NCBI GenBank assembly: GCA_938038735.1
Contig: CALHSW010000043.1
Location: 1-33,677, forward strand
Length of the DNA stretch: 33,677 nucleotides
Direction of reading: 5' to 3'
Origin: an uncultured Bacteroidia bacterium
GTDB taxonomy: Bacteria > Bacteroidota > Bacteroidia > Bacteroidales > CAJPTX01
In this document: one piece after another, positions 24,913 to 33,600 of the stretch
Layout of the letters: each line of letters starts with the position of its first letter
Position numbering within the stretch: position 1 is the first letter of the stretch
The notes under the pieces: generated by a model
Told to the model about the DNA's origin: nothing
What the model saw: the letters and a program-made list of their open reading frames with translations, nothing else
The model's database searches: none
Position numbers and translations under genes: made by a program

Positions 24913-27049
24913 TTTTCGTCTGAATCGTGGACAAATTCTGCGGATCGAAACCGGCCTCTTTGCTGATTTGGTAGACCGTGCAGGAGAGCTTATCCAGTTT
25001 TTCCTGGTTAAGCTTCTTCCTCTTTGTAGCGTAATCGATTTCCAGCAAATCCTTTGTAACGATTATGCACTGCTTGTCAAGCGTGTTGATAATGTTGTAA
25101 AATACATCTTCTTTGAAATCTCCGAATGATGATGTCGGGGCATCAAAGATGAGTGGGTAGCCCTGCTCGCGTTTCCTCTTCGTAATGTTTGACAGTGCAA
25201 ACAAAACCGACATATACATTGTGGTTCTTTGAGCACCTCCTGGATTGAAAATGATTGTTCCATTTGAACTATATAGCTGAATGTGAGCCGAGCCATCGGC
25301 TCTTCTTATAATACACACTTGGCCACGAAAGTCATTTTTATTTAGTCGTTCAAAGTAGGTGTTCGTTTCTTTTTCAAGCGTGTCTATGAATTCACTTGTA
25401 TTTATCTCTTTTGCCTTTCTAAAAGCTTCCATAATAAGCTTGAGCGTTTTATGAATCTGCTGGTGTCGCTTTACTGTATTGCTGGACGGCTCAATCGAAT
25501 TAAATTCATCGGATATCCTGTTGCGTTCCCGTTCAAGGGCGGCTAGCTGACGATTCAGCTCAGCCAGCTGTATTTCAGCTCTATTCTTTTGTTCAGACAT
25601 CCCTTTGAAGTCTTTAAAGCCTTTTTCTAGCAGCGATTCAGAGATGCCCGGCGTTTGGATTAGCAATTTAGTCTTTTCGTCTTCGGCTTCCTGCAAATCC
25701 TTCTTGGCTTGTTCAAAGCGCAGTCTGTAGGCTTGAATTGATTCAAGTCTGTCAGAAATCGTAGGGGCAATCTCGGCGATTTCTTTTTCGCTCCACCCGC
25801 TTAATCGGTTGGATATCTTGTCAATTTCTTCAACGTAGTAGTGCGGAAAATATGGCTTCTCTTCCGCTTCGGGGTGGGGCGTTGCTTGCGAATTGGCAAG
25901 GAATTCATTTAGCTTGTTGAGCATGAATTCGTATTCAGGGGTTCCTTTGCGTGCCGGGCGACCGCAAACTTTGCAAATCTCTTCGTCAATCATTTCTTGC
26001 ATGGTTTCTTTGTTGGGAATATCCCACGGAAGTTTTGTTGACCCATTGACGAGGGTGTTTACCATTTCCCGTTTCCCCTTCTCCATGGCGCGTCGTTCGG
26101 TCTCAATTCTATCCAGTTTTCTTTTTTCTTTACTGAAGGCTGCGGCCTTCTGATGGAACTCCTCCAAAACGTGGGGAAAAGCTCTTAGTATCCAATATTT
26201 GTCTAGCAGCTGAACGTTGTAGTCTAGCGAAGACAAGTCCCGGTATTTGGCCACTTCCTCCTCCTTGGCTGCAATTCTATTTTTTATCTCTTGATACGCT
26301 TCGCAAGTGTCTCGATTCTCTTCTAGTTCTTCTAACCTAGACGTGAAGTCAGAGATAATCTGTTCTTGCGTGCGAATATCTTCGTTTACCCCTTGAATGG
26401 CACTCAACGTTTCCTGCTTCTCTCTTTCCAGCTGCCGAACCTTTTTAGTCTGGGTCTTGTCCTGCTTCAAAGCCTTTGTAACAATAGCATCGGCATTCCT
26501 TTCAAACTGCTCGGTAAGAAGAACGTATTCTTCAAATTGGCGGATATCTGAAAAAGTATCAACCAACGTCTTTAGAGCTGTATTATTGTTGAATACATCT
26601 AATTGACTTTCGCCTTTGAATAGACAATACTTCCGAATTGCCGCATCAAAACATTGCTCTAACAGCTGCTTACCATCTCTCAGCAAACGCTCTGACCCGC
26701 TAGCTTCGTACCCAACAAATTTATAATTGAATGTGCGGGCACCGTTCTCGGGTTGCTTCTCAAAGCTAAAACGTTTTTCAAGCTCAATAGTCCTGTTGTG
26801 GTCGAAGACGAGTGAAACGACTACTTCATCCTTCTCCCCAACCTCCATTTCTGACTTCCTCTTTTCAGAAATATTCGTAGCACTCTTGGTTTCTGTGGCA
26901 GTATCAAACAGCCACTCCAATGCCTCAAAAAAAGTGGTTTTCCCATCCCCATTGTCTCCAATAATCAGCGTTAGACCTTGAGAAAACTCAAATCTATTAT
27001 CCCCGTAATAGCTACGGAAATTCTTGATGTTCAGACTCTTCAGTATCAT
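24896..27049 (-). CDS. SMC/Rad50-type ATPase, DndD-like
   Basis: A 717-residue ABC-type ATPase of the SMC/Rad50/DndD class. The Walker A loop is GDNGDGKTTF (residues 31-40), preceded by the IKNFRSYYG opening common to RecF/SMC proteins. Long coiled-coil segments flank a zinc hook, CKVC (C359 and C362). The C-terminal ATPase half has a signature-like NPGGAQRT and a Walker B variant, PLIFDAPTSSFGD (about 630-645). In Dnd systems DndD supplies the ATPase and nicking-associated activity for sulfur insertion; here the assignment is by architecture and by the neighbouring DndC-like gene. The start overlaps the stop of the 77-residue gene as ATGA, which fixes it. Confidence 0.82.
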   Translation of the reverse strand: MILKSLNIKNFRSYYGDNRFEFSQGLTLIIGDNGDGKTTFFEALEWLFDTATETKSATNISEKRKSEMEVGEKDEVVVSLVFDHNRTIELEKRFSFEKQPENGARTFNYKFVGYEASGSERLLRDGKQLLEQCFDAAIRKYCLFKGESQLDVFNNNTALKTLVDTFSDIRQFEEYVLLTEQFERNADAIVTKALKQDKTQTKKVRQLEREKQETLSAIQGVNEDIRTQEQIISDFTSRLEELEENRDTCEAYQEIKNRIAAKEEEVAKYRDLSSLDYNVQLLDKYWILRAFPHVLEEFHQKAAAFSKEKRKLDRIETERRAMEKGKREMVNTLVNGSTKLPWDIPNKETMQEMIDEEICKVCGRPARKGTPEYEFMLNKLNEFLANSQATPHPEAEEKPYFPHYYVEEIDKISNRLSGWSEKEIAEIAPTISDRLESIQAYRLRFEQAKKDLQEAEDEKTKLLIQTPGISESLLEKGFKDFKGMSEQKNRAEIQLAELNRQLAALERERNRISDEFNSIEPSSNTVKRHQQIHKTLKLIMEAFRKAKEINTSEFIDTLEKETNTYFERLNKNDFRGQVCIIRRADGSAHIQLYSSNGTIIFNPGGAQRTTMYMSVLFALSNITKRKREQGYPLIFDAPTSSFGDFKEDVFYNIINTLDKQCIIVTKDLLEIDYATKRKKLNQEKLDKLSCTVYQISKEAGFDPQNLSTIQTKIEHIK

Positions 27050-27279
27050 ACCTTCCCATTTAAGTAGTTCTTAATCTCATTGTAAAGCTGCTTATCGGTT
27101 TTGCCCATGCTTTTACCTTCAATTATCTTGGCGATAGCGCAAACCAAATAATTATCTGCCTGAAGTGCATCCTCAATCGTCTCATAATAACCTGCCATGA
27201 ATGGGCACGCCTCTGCAAGTTTCTCATCTTGCAGTACCGATTGCAACACCCGGTCGCTGTTTGTCAAGTTCTTAGCCAT
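27046..27279 (-). CDS. Unknown 77-residue protein
   Basis: A small, probably helical acidic-to-neutral protein of 77 residues. The order of segments is a polar N-terminus, FMAGYYETIEDAL, an alternating hydrophobic helix (YLVCAIAKIIEG), and a lysine-rich tail. I recognise no family. It is probably real: it begins six bases after the helicase stop, with AAAGAG before its ATG, and ends in a four-base ATGA overlap with the SMC-like gene. Its size recalls small accessory subunits such as DndE, but no sequence motif supports that identity. Confidence 0.7.
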   Translation of the reverse strand: MAKNLTNSDRVLQSVLQDEKLAEACPFMAGYYETIEDALQADNYLVCAIAKIIEGKSMGKTDKQLYNEIKNYLNGKV

Positions 27280-27285
27280 AACTCT

Positions 27286-29556
27286 TTATTTGAAGATTGA
27301 CACTGCATATTCGTTTAGCACGCTGTCTAATTCCTGAATACTATCATGCAGGTTCTCAGACAGCAAGGCGAAGTCTCTAACTCGCTTCAATTCGCTTTCA
27401 ACAAGGCTCTTTTCCAAAGCGTAGCACTCTCCGTCAAACACATTATTAGGCACTACAATCAGGTCGTGAATGGTGGCAAAACGTTTCTCTTTATGCGTTC
27501 GTAGCACGCGTCCGCGACGTTGGATGAATTGGCGTGGATTTCCTGTACTAGCGCAGAAAATGGCTAGCTCACATCGAGGCACATCAACCCCCTCATCCAA
27601 ACACTTCATCGATGTTAGCACATCAAGACTGCCTTCGGCAAAACCTTTAAGCATGGCATCGCGGTCAGCTGATTCGGCAGTGAACTGACGAACGATAATC
27701 CGAGAGGATATATCACGGACGATACGGGTAAAATCGTCAATGAGGTGTTCTGTGTCAGGGTCTATGGCAATAGTGTCGGCTTGGTCAAACATATCGGAAC
27801 CCAAATTGTCAGGCTTATTGCCCTCCGGCACGTAAACCAGAGTGTATTTCAAATTGCCTTTCTCTTCCATGCGTTGCTGGACGATTCGCTGAAAGGCTGG
27901 CAGCTTGTTGACCGCCTTGTGAATAATGCGCTTGCGTTTCAGTAGGAGCATCTTCAAAAGCTCTTGGCTCCTCTCATTACGAAAGCCCATTATCCTGACG
28001 ATCCTCTTTGAAAGCTCTACATATTCCGACATCTCCCTTTCGGTCAAATGCACAATGTGCGGGTAGTAGTAGTAGCGGCATAGCGCCCCATTTTGAATCG
28101 CTTCGGCCATTCCGTATTCAAAAGTGTAACCAGCGGAACAGCCAAAAAAATCCATCAGCTGGCGGTTCCCAGCATCGTCAAACTGCCGTTTGGGCGTGGC
28201 AGAAAGCCCGATGCGGCGCAGGTACTTGATGTCGGGAAGGCGTTGAATCATCAGTCCGCTACCCATGTTGTGGGCCTCATCGGCTATAAGCAGTAGCTTG
28301 TTCTTGGGGAATTGGTTTAACTCCATGAACACATCGGAGCGTACGAAGGAGGCGTAGGTTGATATGATGATGTAGGACTGCTTGTTGGCATTGCTGGCCA
28401 TTTCAAGGAGACGGAGATTTGCAACCGATGATCTCCAGCTGTTGTACTTTGAGCAAACCTTTATTACAGTGTTGAAATTGAATTTTTTACACTCCATCTC
28501 CCATTGCTCAACGAGTGCAATGGTTGGCACAAGTATAATGGCTTTGTAGTACCCCAGCTTGTTGTATATCTCAAGTAGGCAGTTCAGCGCAGTGATGGTT
28601 TTGCCCGTGCCTGTTGCCATAGCAAACAAGCCTTTCTGCCGGTTGCGTTTCCAATTCTCTAGTGCCTGCTTTTGGTATTCTCGAGGCCCCGTGTCGTATG
28701 GGAAATGGGGTTTACTAAATTCAGCTGGGGCTGTTGATATGCTTTGCTTTTTGACCTTCTTAATCTCAATCTCCAACCTGCTTTTAGCCCTGCCCAATGC
28801 CTTTATCACCGACGTTGGGAACGACTTATCTGCAATATCCTGTTGAATGAATCGGTACTCGCTTTCCAGCAGATCCCGTAGCTCCTTCCCTTTGAACGAT
28901 TCCGCAATTTGGGTTTTCACTTCGTTCGTCGGAACAAAAACAACGTTCTCGTCCCTACCTGTAAAAACGAGGTTAAAGTCACTATTGATTTTTTGAATGG
29001 TTGCGGAAGCCTGAGTGCCGTCCCAGTCGCAGAAAGCCGTAAGGCTTTCAATGTTGTCAATCAATGCTGACACTGAAAAGTTGCACGAACCATCAAAGCC
29101 AATGCTGTTGACCCCATCGCTAAACATTCCGGTTTTTGTGTGAGAAATGCCGATTCCCTCCTTTGGGGCAATGATTCTTACGCCGAGTCGATCGTTGCGG
29201 ATAAGCCACGCCAGGCAATCAAAGAAGTGTACATCGCGCTCTGATAGCGTCTTTTTCAGATTTTCAATATCTGTGATGTCGAAGACCGGTATTGGGCCAT
29301 CAAGTTCACCGTTGGCGATGGCGTTTTTATCTTGTTCGGTAAGGATATCATTGACAATTAGGTTCATGCAGCCGCCATTGTAGAGGAAGGATGCGAACCC
29401 ATCTGCTAGTACATTGATGGCTGAAGATGAAAAGAATCCTAGCATCAAGTCGAATCGCGCGGCGTTGCAGAGGCAATCGGAAAAGAATCCTATTGGCTCC
29501 CACTCCGTGCGTGATTTGTATCGGCGATGCACCGGAAACTCAACGTCTTTTAGCAT
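27286..29556 (-). CDS. PLD-nuclease/SF2 helicase fusion, restriction-type
   Basis: A 756-residue protein. The N-terminal 200 residues look like a phospholipase D superfamily nuclease domain, with H139-x-K141 followed by G156-S157-x-N159 in the HTK...GSCN pattern. Residues about 290-690 form a DEAD/DEAH helicase: QxxAL opening near 295, Walker A GTGKT at 316-320, DEAH at 426-429, LSAT at 451-454, and motif VI QFIQRRGRVLR at about 680. Helicases of this kind are found beside dnd genes as putative restriction enzymes, and PLD fusions occur in several defence systems. The ATG lies one base after the stop of the PAPS-reductase-like gene. It is the best candidate for a DNA-cutting effector; specificity is unknown. 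Confidence 0.85.
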   Translation of the reverse strand: MLKDVEFPVHRRYKSRTEWEPIGFFSDCLCNAARFDLMLGFFSSSAINVLADGFASFLYNGGCMNLIVNDILTEQDKNAIANGELDGPIPVFDITDIENLKKTLSERDVHFFDCLAWLIRNDRLGVRIIAPKEGIGISHTKTGMFSDGVNSIGFDGSCNFSVSALIDNIESLTAFCDWDGTQASATIQKINSDFNLVFTGRDENVVFVPTNEVKTQIAESFKGKELRDLLESEYRFIQQDIADKSFPTSVIKALGRAKSRLEIEIKKVKKQSISTAPAEFSKPHFPYDTGPREYQKQALENWKRNRQKGLFAMATGTGKTITALNCLLEIYNKLGYYKAIILVPTIALVEQWEMECKKFNFNTVIKVCSKYNSWRSSVANLRLLEMASNANKQSYIIISTYASFVRSDVFMELNQFPKNKLLLIADEAHNMGSGLMIQRLPDIKYLRRIGLSATPKRQFDDAGNRQLMDFFGCSAGYTFEYGMAEAIQNGALCRYYYYPHIVHLTEREMSEYVELSKRIVRIMGFRNERSQELLKMLLLKRKRIIHKAVNKLPAFQRIVQQRMEEKGNLKYTLVYVPEGNKPDNLGSDMFDQADTIAIDPDTEHLIDDFTRIVRDISSRIIVRQFTAESADRDAMLKGFAEGSLDVLTSMKCLDEGVDVPRCELAIFCASTGNPRQFIQRRGRVLRTHKEKRFATIHDLIVVPNNVFDGECYALEKSLVESELKRVRDFALLSENLHDSIQELDSVLNEYAVSIFK

Positions 29557-29557
29557 G

Positions 29558-30667
29558 TCATATGAAGCAATTAGCGCAGTTTATCTCGTCATCATCAAAC
29601 AGATTAATCAGCAGATTGCCATCCGCCTTTTGCTGGGTCATTTTGGTCTTCTTAATGTGATCAAGCTTGATTTGCCGTATGCGTTCGGGACGGATTAGCT
29701 CCTCAAGGCGTTCGCCCTGGATCCACGTGTAGCCATCTTTTTCATACCCCATGGCTTTTTCGAATAGCGCGGGGTGCTGTTCGTAGAGCCATACCCATTC
29801 TATCTTTTGTTGGAAGAAGCAGAAGTAGCAACCCGATCGGCTACGGCAGTATTGGCCTATTTGGCCATCCACTGCAAAGTCAATTAGCTTGTAGTAGGCA
29901 GGAACGCCTACGCCGCTGTCTTCCAAGATTTTGAAAACATCCGATTTGACAATTATGTCTTCATTGTCAAGCAAGGGAAACTCATCAAGTTTGCTTACAG
30001 GACAATCGGAGTATTGCTTGAGAAAAATGAAAGTTGCATGGTTGAAAGTCTTAACATCAATGTCAAGCAACGCATTGAGCTTTTGGGTGTAGTAAAACTT
30101 TTTGGAAAGCGGGGTGCTTAAAAACTTTTCAGCCTCGGTGAAAGTACTCTGGATGGCCACAGACTGGTAGCATTCGCTAAAACGCTCTAGGTTGTCATTC
30201 TTTAGCACAGTGTTGATAACATCTACGCTCCAGATGTTCCGTCGGAAAGGGAATATGGATTGAATGTTCGCCTTTGATGAGATGTACCCCTCGCGATCCT
30301 CGTCACCGCGGATGCCAACGTATGAGATGGTAGGCGCAGTGCCGACGTATTTTTCAAACTCAGCCAATTTCATTTTTTGTGTGCACCAGCGGGCTTGCAC
30401 CGAAGGAAGAAACCCGCCATTCATCTTTAGAAAATGGTCAAAGGGTGTTGGCTCTGGGCTCCCTTGCGCTGCGCAGAGGGTGGTGATGTGTCCTAGGTAT
30501 GAGCGCAGTCGCTCTACGAGTTGCTCGGTTTCTGCAAGTTCACATTTCGTGTCGCAGGTGTAAAAATCAATGGCCAACGCAGGGTATTTGTCCTTCAGAT
30601 AGATGGCTAAGGCCGCGCTATCTTTCCCCCCCGATATCCCCAGTACATGTCTAACTTCATTCTTCAT
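29558..30667 (-). CDS. PAPS-reductase/ATP-pyrophosphatase family protein, DndC-like
   Basis: A 369-residue protein of the PAPS reductase/ATP-pyrophosphatase superfamily. The PP-loop SGGKDS is at residues 12-17. A second family motif, RWCTQKMKL, lies near residue 118. A cysteine set C274, C280 and C283 (CRSRSGCYFC) recalls the Fe-S-binding GCWxC region of DndC, which inserts sulfur into the DNA backbone. A further pair, C364 and C367, ends the protein. By homology it would adenylate a substrate and transfer sulfur. Similar proteins also occur in BREX type 4 and in metabolism, but the SMC-like and helicase neighbours favour a DNA-modification or defence role. It overlaps the upstream ATPase gene by ATGA. 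Confidence 0.8.
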   Translation of the reverse strand: MKNEVRHVLGISGGKDSAALAIYLKDKYPALAIDFYTCDTKCELAETEQLVERLRSYLGHITTLCAAQGSPEPTPFDHFLKMNGGFLPSVQARWCTQKMKLAEFEKYVGTAPTISYVGIRGDEDREGYISSKANIQSIFPFRRNIWSVDVINTVLKNDNLERFSECYQSVAIQSTFTEAEKFLSTPLSKKFYYTQKLNALLDIDVKTFNHATFIFLKQYSDCPVSKLDEFPLLDNEDIIVKSDVFKILEDSGVGVPAYYKLIDFAVDGQIGQYCRSRSGCYFCFFQQKIEWVWLYEQHPALFEKAMGYEKDGYTWIQGERLEELIRPERIRQIKLDHIKKTKMTQQKADGNLLINLFDDDEINCANCFI

Positions 30668-33600
30668 TCTATGTTCCTTTGAATTACCTGAATCAGAGCC
30701 GTTACGTTTACAGAATGATCAGATGTGAGCAGCGCTTCAATGCGAGTTGCAAGCGACTTTACCGTTGTGTTTTGGGCGTTTGATAGTATAACCTGTTTGG
30801 CGATTGGTGCGTCGTTATTCCGAGTTATGTGCAAGCGTACCACATTTTCATCGTCCGCTTGATGCATTTCCACGTAATCATCAAGTTGAAACAGCTTCTC
30901 CTGGAGCGCGGTCATTAGGTAGGGCTTCTCGCCATCTCTTACTTTTTCCAGCGGTTTGTTTAGCACCACGTAGCATACCGACTCAATCCACGCTGTACGG
31001 TTGGCGAATTGGCCAACGATCCGGGAATGAAAAGTCCTTACGTCAAGCGGCATTAGCTCCGCCCGTACGTAGCGGTAGCGTTTGTCTATTATTGACTTGT
31101 AATCAGGGTATTCCAACGTATCTATTTGCAGTGATGATAGTATCTTTTTTTCTATTGCTAGAAGAAGTTCTTCGTAGCAAACCCGTAGGTCGCGGATGGC
31201 GGTTCGTAGTGCTTTTACAAAACCGTTGATTGCCGCTGGGTCTCGGCTAATTATTAGCTCGTTAAAGCCGAGTTGCGCCGGGAGTGTTTCAAAAAAAGTC
31301 TCTTCTGGATCGGTAGCGTGCGCAATGGCATCCCTAAATCCTTTGGCTTCTGTTGAAACATCATTCGTACGCTTTGCATACTCATTAAGCTGATTGTAAA
31401 AAGTTAGGAATGGTCGAATGGTTTCAATGAGTGTGGCATTTTTCAGCTCCGTGGTGTGCAGGTTGATTACGTATCTGTACCGATCGAAGAACTCCTGCTT
31501 TACACCGTTTATGCTGAAGGCCTTTATTTTAAAGTTACCGAGTCTCCGTTGCATTAGCCCTAGGATCTCGCTGTTTATTTCGGGTACATAGGCCCCATCG
31601 AAGTAGAGGGCAAAATCATTCTGGCGGATAACCAAGAAAGTCGGCAGCCACCAATCGATAAAGCCTTGCTTCATTCCGAACGGGGGGGCCAATAGGAGGC
31701 TTTCCAGCTCGCTTAGCTTACGCTGTCGCCCATCGGTAGATTGAATGAAATCGCTGCAAACAGACCATAGAACCGAGAAGCTCTGCTCCTTGGGGGGAAC
31801 CAACGTGTAGCGGCTGCCATCTTCGCTGAGAACATGCATTCCTGTTTGCTTTAGCATGGCTAGAAAAACGGACTTCTCGGGCGGAAATTTATTCTTTGCA
31901 AAGCCCAAGTCCTCTTTGTCCCAATGCCTTAGGAGTGCTTCAAAATAATTCTGCCGTGCGAGCGACATGGCGCTGCTCGGCTTGAATTTGTTAACCATCT
32001 CATTCTTGAAAATGGGTGTTTTGGGGAAAATGGTATCTGCCACTACAGATAGCTGCTTGGTAAGCTCCTTGAGCCCTGTTAGTCCTTCCCTTGTGCTGCC
32101 ATTGAAAATCCAAATCGCATCGGCCGAAAACATGCTTTCCCGTATCGTTTTGCTGAGAACCTCCTGCTCGTGCCGCTTGAGGTTCTCAATCTCTTGCAAG
32201 GCAACCCTGTCGCTCTTGTCTGTTACGTAGTAGTCTTTAACCCATTCCAGTCGGTCAATCTGTTGCAGATGCTTTACGATGCGCTCCGTATTGCGGAATA
32301 GGCAGTATATAATCGGCATATTCGTTTGCTGAAGGCAAGTCCTTTTTACTTCAGCAAGGCAATTGGAGGCGGGAAACAAGAGGTTAATATATCCATCCAG
32401 TTCTCCCAAAGCCACTTTGCCTATTGGTGTGGTTGAAATGCGATAGTCAAAAAAGCGGGCGGTGCCCGTCCTATAGTAATGTGAGTTTGCTAAAATCGGC
32501 TTTGCGTCAAAATAGTTGAAGAGACGGTCAACGTAATCGTTGGAGTGGTGGCATTCTACTAAGGCTCTCAGTAAGCCCTGCTCAATGTTGACATCCGACC
32601 CTTCGTACAGAATGTACTTCGACTTGTACTGAGCGTATCGTATGATATTTTTCTTTTCCAGCGTGTCAATGGTGTCTGAAATGTCGTTTATGCCGATTGC
32701 AAGGGAAAAATATAGTCTTAAAAATGCCTTATCGAGGATCATACCCGCTGAGGCAAACAGGGTGAAAAGCCCCAAAACCTTTACTACCTTGACGGCGCTA
32801 TCAATTTTACTGTTGGGCATGTTTAGACCCGTCACACGTTCAAGCGCTACATGAATTGCCTCCCAATTTACCGAGTCTCTGTGCGCTTCGTTGAAGAATG
32901 AAGAGAAACTATTTGTAATGTAATCGTAAACGTGTGTGATGTTGTACATCGGGGCTACATCATCCTTGAACTGCGAAACAGAGAACTCATCGTTCGATGT
33001 GAGAAAGGAGAGCAGCGTACGCTCATTCTGCCCGTATCGTTGGTTCGCCTGAATGAGGATATACGCGGCGAAAACATCCATGGGGTAGAGAGCTAAAATC
33101 ACGTCGGGGTGTAGGCTGTCGGTGGCGAATTTAGATGATAACGCCAGGTTGTATAGCTTGCGGGGTGCTTCTGTTTGGGTATGGTGCGCTCTCCTTATAA
33201 GCTTGGCGGCGGTTAGGTTGAGGAGTTGCTCCGTGGGTTCGTTGAAAATAACATCTTGTATCCTCCCCTTTACCTTGGTCCACTCCTGCCTTTGCTCCAA
33301 GCTTAGATGCTTGGCGTACGCATTAAAGCTTTGGTGCAGCGTGGTTAAGAAGAGAATGTTCCGATCGGAGTCGTTGACAAATTCGCAGAACTTCTGCAAA
33401 AAGTACATCTCCTTTTCAGGATTGTTCTTTGCGGCGTACTCGAGTACTTTGCCAAATTCGTCAATCGATACGATTAAGAGCGCATCCTCAGATTGCGCCT
33501 CTTCGTAGATATTCTCAAACGCTGCGAGTGCATTGTTAGTGCCGGAAAGTGCATGGTGCGACAGCAGCACGCTGCCTAGCGGAGCGTAGTCTCCTACAAT

